DNA of 9,582 nucleotides from Clostridia bacterium (GTDB lineage: Bacteria; Bacillota_A; Clostridia; Christensenellales; Aristaeellaceae), in assembly GCA_009783365.1 (NCBI GenBank), contig WRHG01000060.1:1-9582 (forward strand), in the 5' to 3' direction. The notes beneath the pieces are model-generated. The model worked only from the letters and a program-made list of their open reading frames with translations, was not told the origin of the DNA and made no database searches. Both the position numbers and the translations under genes were made by a program. Positions 5,759 through 9,582 of the stretch are shown piece after piece; within the stretch, counting starts at the first letter, position 1, and each line of letters opens with the position of its first letter.

Positions 5759-6721
5759 ATGATGGACGGCAGAAAAGAGACGGTTCTAAAGGCGGTAGCT
5801 CGGAAGAATCCGGAAAGAATACCCTTGCTGTATGCGAAAAGCTTAGAAAAATCGGACATTATCAACATTCCGGTTGTAAATCATTTTGCCGGGAGTTCGG
5901 GCAACGTTTCCGAATGGGGCTTCACATGGGCCCATGTAGGGAACGAGTTGCTGATGGGACAGCCGGAACGCCCGGTGATCGAGGATTGGAAAGACATTCA
6001 TGGTTTTACAGTCCCTGATCCGGGAGCAACCGAGCGTTTTGCTCATGTTCGGGCAGTCATGGAAAGATACGGACCCGACCGCTATTACAAAGCCAATTTC
6101 ATTTTGAGCGGTTTTGCGGTGATTTCCATGCTACGAGGCTTCATTAATGTGTGCGAGGACTTTTATGATGAGCGCGGTAAGCTGCTGAAACTGACAGACC
6201 GGGTATTCGGCTTCGAGAAAGAGGTAATCCGGCAGGCGGCGAAGCACGGCTTCAACGCCATTGGTCTTGCCGACGACTGGGGTACCCAGACGTCACTTAT
6301 GATCTCGCCGGATTTATGGAGGGAGATATTTAAGCCGAGGTATCAAGAAGAAATTGAGCTGGCGCACAGTTTAGGGCTGGCCGTCTATCTACATTCCTGC
6401 GGATACATATTCGATATCATTGAGGATTTGGTTGAGATCGGACTGGATATTCTGAACCCCGGCCAGCCGGATATCAACGGCATTGAGGCAATGGGCGCGC
6501 AATTTGGCGGGAGAATCTGCTTTTCATGTCCGCCCAGCTATCAGACGGCAGGCATCAGCGGTACGGAAGATGAAATCAGGGCGCAGATACGTTTATATCG
6601 GGAGCATCTTTACCGCAACGGCGGCTTGATCGGCATCATACCGGAGGACAGCGCCCCCTTGGGCATCTCGGAGCGGAGCTTCCAAGTCATGGAGGAATCC
6701 TTTGCTGAAATTACCGGATAG
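5759..6721 (+). CDS. URO-D superfamily protein 3 (methyltransferase-like, function unknown)
   Basis: A 320-residue paralogue, shorter than its two neighbours. It opens with RKETVLKAVARKNPERIPL, the family's N-terminal helix in degenerate form. The core motifs are clear: GLADDWGTQTSLMISPDLWREIFKPRY (residues 169-195) and VYLHSCGYIFDIIEDLVEIGLDILNP (209-234, HSCG at 212-215). It differs from the other two in having CFSC at 254-257 after the GGRI strand and Asp297 (IIPEDSAP) where the others have His. So if it binds zinc, its ligand set differs. The start at 5759 is placed 8 bases after GAGG; ATG at 5762 is the next in-frame option. It is transcribed divergently from URO-D 2, and its stop is 29 bp before the -35 of the transporter promoter with no terminator between, so read-through into the transporter is possible. 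Confidence 0.88.
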   Translation: MMDGRKETVLKAVARKNPERIPLLYAKSLEKSDIINIPVVNHFAGSSGNVSEWGFTWAHVGNELLMGQPERPVIEDWKDIHGFTVPDPGATERFAHVRAVMERYGPDRYYKANFILSGFAVISMLRGFINVCEDFYDERGKLLKLTDRVFGFEKEVIRQAAKHGFNAIGLADDWGTQTSLMISPDLWREIFKPRYQEEIELAHSLGLAVYLHSCGYIFDIIEDLVEIGLDILNPGQPDINGIEAMGAQFGGRICFSCPPSYQTAGISGTEDEIRAQIRLYREHLYRNGGLIGIIPEDSAPLGISERSFQVMEESFAEITG

Positions 6722-6750
6722 AGATCGGAAAAAATTTGTTGTATAGGTGG

Positions 6751-6779
6751 TTGACACCGGATTAAAAGTGGTCTATGAT
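6751..6779 (+). promoter_or_regulatory. Strong promoter of the sugar transporter operon
   Basis: TTGACA (6751-6756), exactly 17 bp, then TATGAT (6774-6779): a near-consensus vegetative promoter and the best in the window. The start would be near 6786. The two downstream GTAANCGNTTAC sites suggest it is kept off by a repressor until the substrate is present. Confidence 0.85.
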
Positions 6780-6825
6780 GTATGAAATTCACATCGTGTG
6801 AGGATTATTGGAGGATACCGGAAGC

Positions 6826-6837
6826 GTAACCGGTTAC
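6826..6837. promoter_or_regulatory. LacI-family operator 1 (GTAACCGGTTAC)
   Basis: A perfect 12-bp palindrome of the form GTAANCGNTTAC, centred about 45 bases after the predicted transcription start. LacI-family sugar regulators bind such sites with a central CG. It also matches the CcpA catabolite site with one mismatch, so catabolite control is an alternative. The regulator is not encoded in the window. Confidence 0.65.
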
Positions 6838-6900
6838 ATTGGTTCTTTGCATAATTTCCCGTTCCCGCGCCGGACCGCGCATTTGTTTATACTTAACGGC

Positions 6901-6912
6901 GTAAGCGGTTAC
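6901..6912. promoter_or_regulatory. LacI-family operator 2 (GTAAGCGGTTAC)
   Basis: A second GTAANCGNTTAC match with one imperfect central pair, 75 bp centre-to-centre from operator 1, about seven helical turns, which would suit looping by a tetrameric repressor. It forms the loop and inner stem of the 9-bp inverted repeat at 6896-6917. It also follows a TATACT (6888-6893) that could be the -10 of a second start, though no -35 is seen. Confidence 0.55.
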
Positions 6913-7032
6913 GCCGTAAGACGGCGTAAGGATCACTACCGCTATATGCCACAACGGATCCCCTTGCTGGATGAATCCGATTGCCCACTGGCAATGGAGA
7001 ATAAAGAGGAATCACAAAGGAGGAACCAAAGG

Positions 7033-8046
7033 ATGAAGAAACTGTTCGCATTTGCCCTGTCCCTGGCTCTGGTGCTGGTGTCCTTTACTGCATTGGCGGA
7101 GGATTTCAACCCCGCCGACTATCCCGTAGCCATCGCGCAGGGTGTCATGAACCACCCGGTGCACCGCATTGTACAGCTGGGCTTCCTGAAAGCCGCCCAG
7201 GAACTGGGCTACACCAACGCTCGTGTGATCGGCACCGAGGGTACCGACCCGGCAGAAGTGTATTCCGCTTGTGACGACTTCGCGGCTGAGGGCGGCAAAG
7301 GCCTGATGCTGTGGGCCGGTGACGATTCCGCCTTCCCCACCCTCAACAGAATGGCGGCTGAGGGCGTGGTGGTTGGTATTGCCCACTTCAAATTCGTGAA
7401 GGAAGACGGCAGCCTGCCTGATGGCTTGTCCTTCAACATGGCTTGCGACCCGGTGCTCTACGGCAAGCAGTCGGCTGAGATCATGGCGAAGACACTGGAT
7501 GGCAAAGAAGGCTCCCTGGCCATCACCCTGAACACCAAGAACATCACGGAAAACGCAGCGGATGATTCCTTCCGGGCTGAGTGGGAGGCCCTGGGCGCCA
7601 CCTATAACCTGGCCGGCATCAAGGTGCTGGATACGGAAATGGAAGGCGGCGTAATGGACGAAGCGACCGCCGTAAACCTGGCGATCATTCAGGCGAACCC
7701 CGATATCATCGGCGCTTTCGGCACCACCGGCAACAGCCCCATCACCTGGTCTGAGGCGGCTACCCGGGCCGGCAAGGCGGACGGTGAAATCGCAATCATC
7801 GGCATGGACGCCACAGAAGGCAATCTGGACGCCCTGGAGTCCGGCAAGGTCCTCGCACTGGTAGCTCAGCCCCTGTATCAAGAAGCCTACCAGATCATGG
7901 AATATCTGGACAAGGTGCTCCGCGGCGAAGAGGTTCCCCTGTGGACCGACCTTGAAGCGCCCATCGTAACCAAGGATGGCGAAGGTCCCAATGGCCTCCA
8001 GTTCCACCGCGACATCGCCGCTCAGGTGGAAACGTTCTTCAAATAA
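7033..8046 (+). CDS. Sugar ABC transporter substrate-binding protein (RbsB/XylF type)
   Basis: A 337-residue periplasmic-binding-protein-like (type 1) solute receptor. It starts with a signal peptide: MKK, a hydrophobic core (LFAFALSLALVLVSF) and an ALA-ED cleavage site at about residue 22, with no lipobox Cys. The mature part begins VAIAQGVMNHPVHRIVQLGFLKAAQELGY, the first strand and helix of the ribose-binding fold. It continues through an AAEGVVVGIAHF hinge region, GAFGTTGNSP, IAIIGMDATEGNLDALESGKVLALVAQP (typical of this family), and an YQEAYQIMEYLDKVLRGEEVP helix. An ideal AAAGGAGG is 9 bases before the ATG, which decides the start. It captures a sugar or sugar derivative and hands it to the ATPase/permease encoded next. 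Codons are richer in C-ending forms than in upstream genes, consistent with high expression. The ligand cannot be read from the sequence. Confidence 0.95.
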   Translation: MKKLFAFALSLALVLVSFTALAEDFNPADYPVAIAQGVMNHPVHRIVQLGFLKAAQELGYTNARVIGTEGTDPAEVYSACDDFAAEGGKGLMLWAGDDSAFPTLNRMAAEGVVVGIAHFKFVKEDGSLPDGLSFNMACDPVLYGKQSAEIMAKTLDGKEGSLAITLNTKNITENAADDSFRAEWEALGATYNLAGIKVLDTEMEGGVMDEATAVNLAIIQANPDIIGAFGTTGNSPITWSEAATRAGKADGEIAIIGMDATEGNLDALESGKVLALVAQPLYQEAYQIMEYLDKVLRGEEVPLWTDLEAPIVTKDGEGPNGLQFHRDIAAQVETFFK

Positions 8047-8099
8047 GGCTTTTGAACGCCGGGAGTAAGGGAAAAAGCACCATGCTCCCATGAAAACAA

Positions 8100-8132
8100 A
8101 GAGGGCTTGTTCCCCTTAGGAATAAGCCCTCT
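8100..8132 (+). terminator. Strong hairpin between binding-protein and ATPase genes
   Basis: AGAGGGCTT pairs with AAGCCCTCT (9 bp), a G-U pair follows, then TTCC/GGAA, giving a 14-bp stem (8100-8113 with 8119-8132) and a five-base loop. The A-rich run before and an AT-rich but not U-rich tail after suggest a leaky terminator or mRNA-stabilising element. It would keep the binding protein in excess over the ATPase, as is usual for such operons. A smaller stem (8150-8156 with 8162-8170) lies just before the ATPase ribosome site. Confidence 0.7.
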
Positions 8133-8184
8133 ATCTAAATTCTGGGAATCCCCGGCCCAATGCCGCAGGGGGTGAGGTGACCAC

Positions 8185-9582
8185 ATGAGTTATGTACTGG
8201 AAGCCATCAATATTACAAAGCGCTTTCCCGGCGTGCTGGCCAACGATAATGTGAACCTGAACGTGGAAGCCGGCGAGATCTTGGGCTTAATCGGAGAAAA
8301 CGGCGCAGGTAAGTCCACGCTGCTGAAAGTGCTGAACGGGATCTATCCCGCGGGCAGCTACACGGGTAAATTGATGCTCAACGGCGAAGAAATCAAGCCC
8401 ATGAGCCCTGACGAAGCCATGAAGCTGGGTATCGGCTATGTGCCTCAGGAAATAAATGTGTTGAATTATTTCAGCGTGGCCGAAAATATTTATATGTTCG
8501 ATCCCCGGATGAACGAGGGGAAAGAAAAGAAAAGCAAATCATTATTCGCGGATTTTTCCGCCATGTATAAACAGACGGAACACCTGCTGGAGGAAAACCA
8601 CATCAGCCTTCATCCCAGGGCGGACGTGAGGAAGCTCTCCATCGGGCAGCAGCAGATGCTGATGATCGCTCGGGCTCTGGCCACCCATCCCCAGGTGTTG
8701 ATATTGGACGAGCCTACCACTTCCCTGTCCAACGCCGATGTGGCGCAACTCTTTACCGTGGTGCGGGGGCTGAGGGACCGGGGCGTCAGTGTTATATTTG
8801 TAACACACAAACTATCCGAGATTCTGGAGTTAACCGATCGGGTAACTATCCTCAGGGACGGTCGAAACATCTCCACCCTGGAACGGTCGGCGTATGACAC
8901 CAACCGAATCATCCACGACATGATTGGCAGGGACATTACCCAGATGTACCCCAGACGGGAATGCCAGGTCGGTGATGAGGTGCTGCGGGTAGAGCGGCTG
9001 ACTGTGGCTCATCCATACATTGCCAATAAAAACCTCATCGAGGACGTCTCCTTCACCGTGCGGGCCGGCGAGGTTGTGGGCATGGCGGGGCTGGTGGGCG
9101 CGGGCCGCAGTGAAGTCTGCATGGCTATTTACGGGATACTGCCCGTTAAAAGTGGCGCGATTTATCTAAACGGTCAAAGATTAAATATCAAAAGTTCCCA
9201 GGCGGCGGTGAAGGCCGGCATCGGCATGATCAGTGAGGATCGTAAGAAATACGGTCTCAACTTCGTTTGGAACATCCAAAACAACATCGGTATTTCTAAC
9301 CTCAGCGCCGCCAGCCTCGGTCCAGTTGTCAGCAAGAGAAAGCTTCGGCGGAGGGCCATCCAATTCTTTGAATCCCTGCGGATCAAGGCCCCTTCCGTGG
9401 ATACCCGGGTCAGCACCCTCTCCGGCGGAAACCAGCAAAAGGTAGTTGTGGCCCGCTCCCTGAACACCCAGCCCCGCCTCATCATCCTGGACGAGCCCAC
9501 CAAGGGCATAGACGTGGGCTCCAAAAACGAAATGTACGGCCTCATTAACGGAATGGCGACGGACGGGGTGGCCGTGCTGATG
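8185..9582 (+). CDS. Sugar ABC transporter ATPase, double-domain RbsA/MglA/XylG type (3' end outside window)
   Basis: The frame is open from ATG 8185 (AGGTGA just upstream) to the window end, giving 466 residues of a protein usually about 500 long. It has two nucleotide-binding domains in tandem. Domain 1: Walker A GENGAGKST at 39-45 region (37-45), signature LSIGQQQ (151-157), Walker B LILDEPT (172-178) and switch His208. Domain 2: degenerate Walker A GLVGAGRSE (302-310), signature LSGGNQQK (412-419), Walker B IILDEPT followed by KGIDVGSK (433-447). The Lys-to-Arg change in the second Walker A is usual for this family. The YPAGSYTGK insertion after the first Walker A recalls XylG-type proteins. 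It energises uptake of the ligand bound by the preceding receptor; a permease gene should follow. Confidence 0.96.
   Translation, partial: MSYVLEAINITKRFPGVLANDNVNLNVEAGEILGLIGENGAGKSTLLKVLNGIYPAGSYTGKLMLNGEEIKPMSPDEAMKLGIGYVPQEINVLNYFSVAENIYMFDPRMNEGKEKKSKSLFADFSAMYKQTEHLLEENHISLHPRADVRKLSIGQQQMLMIARALATHPQVLILDEPTTSLSNADVAQLFTVVRGLRDRGVSVIFVTHKLSEILELTDRVTILRDGRNISTLERSAYDTNRIIHDMIGRDITQMYPRRECQVGDEVLRVERLTVAHPYIANKNLIEDVSFTVRAGEVVGMAGLVGAGRSEVCMAIYGILPVKSGAIYLNGQRLNIKSSQAAVKAGIGMISEDRKKYGLNFVWNIQNNIGISNLSAASLGPVVSKRKLRRRAIQFFESLRIKAPSVDTRVSTLSGGNQQKVVVARSLNTQPRLIILDEPTKGIDVGSKNEMYGLINGMATDGVAVLM

Larger units (their letters stand above)
6786..7032 (+). promoter_or_regulatory. Long structured 5' leader of the binding-protein gene
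   Basis: About 247 bases separate the predicted transcription start from the binding-protein ATG. The leader holds two LacI-type operators, three direct copies of ACGSCGTAAG (6896-6905, 6911-6920, 6921-6930), a perfect 9-bp hairpin formed by ACGGCGTAA (6896-6904) and TTACGCCGT (6909-6917) around GCGG, and a second hairpin of ATTGCC (6980-6985) and GGCAAT (6990-6995). No U-tract and no riboswitch class that I recognise was seen. The frame happens to stay open back to a TTG at 6808, but the protein clearly begins at 7033. Confidence 0.55.

Noticed and set aside
316..6721. HemE (haem biosynthesis) function for the three URO-D proteins
   Set aside because: Three divergent copies with HSCG motifs in a sugar locus and no haem genes; methyltransferase-like subgroups fit better.
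6808..7032. In-frame N-terminal extension of the binding protein from a TTG
   Set aside because: It would bury the signal peptide behind 75 residues; the AAAGGAGG before 7033 and the MKK-type signal peptide fix the start.
7012..8091. 359-codon open frame on the minus strand opposite the binding-protein gene
   Set aside because: It is the antisense shadow of a well-recognised gene with an ideal ribosome site; the translation has no recognisable motif.
1..9582. CRISPR arrays, tRNA/rRNA genes, insertion sequences, phage or defence genes
   Set aside because: No spaced repeat array, tRNA-like fold, transposase or phage-like protein was recognised in any part of the window.

Overview
The window reads as a carbohydrate-uptake and catabolism locus from an anaerobic Firmicutes/Clostridia-type bacterium of moderate GC content. 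The evidence is strong AGGAGG-type ribosome binding sites, sigma-A-like promoters with 17-bp spacers, a split (two-subunit) transketolase, several corrinoid-methyltransferase-like members of the uroporphyrinogen decarboxylase (URO-D) superfamily, and an RbsB/XylF-type sugar ABC transporter. The binding protein has an Ala-X-Ala (signal peptidase I) signal peptide instead of a lipobox. My impression is that this is common in uncultivated Christensenellales-like lineages, but that assignment is inference only.

Layout: (i) 1-135, C-terminal end of a probable cupin gene on +; (ii) 136-315, a gene-free gap with RNA-like inverted repeats; (iii) 316-1539, URO-D-family protein 1 on -, preceded by a possible 16-codon coupled leader ORF; (iv) a divergent intergenic region with a good promoter, then a three-gene + operon (1739-4397) of an SDR dehydrogenase and the N- and C-terminal transketolase subunits; (v) 4460-5527, URO-D protein 2 on -, convergent with the operon; (vi) a 231-bp divergent region with two near back-to-back promoters; (vii) 5759-6721, URO-D protein 3 on +; (viii) a consensus promoter and a ~247-nt leader with two LacI-type operators; (ix) 7033-8046, sugar-binding protein; (x) a strong hairpin, then a double-domain ABC ATPase from 8185 that runs off the window at 9582. 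The permease is expected beyond the end.

How the parts may work together (inference): the ABC system imports a sugar or sugar derivative, the SDR oxidises or reduces an alcohol/ketone on it, and the split transketolase moves or cleaves off a two-carbon unit. The three URO-D paralogues keep an HSCG motif but are too divergent to be haem-synthesis HemE, and may remove a methyl or another group from the substrate. Motifs with an ACCGGT core, two of them exact GTAANCGNTTAC palindromes, lie at or near the 5' ends of most transcription units. They suggest one LacI-family regulator, not encoded here, controlling the locus as a regulon.

The points most worth checking are the URO-D triplet with unusual putative zinc ligands, the SDR that has Ala where the catalytic Ser should be, the shared operator set, and the repeat-rich leader of the binding-protein gene.
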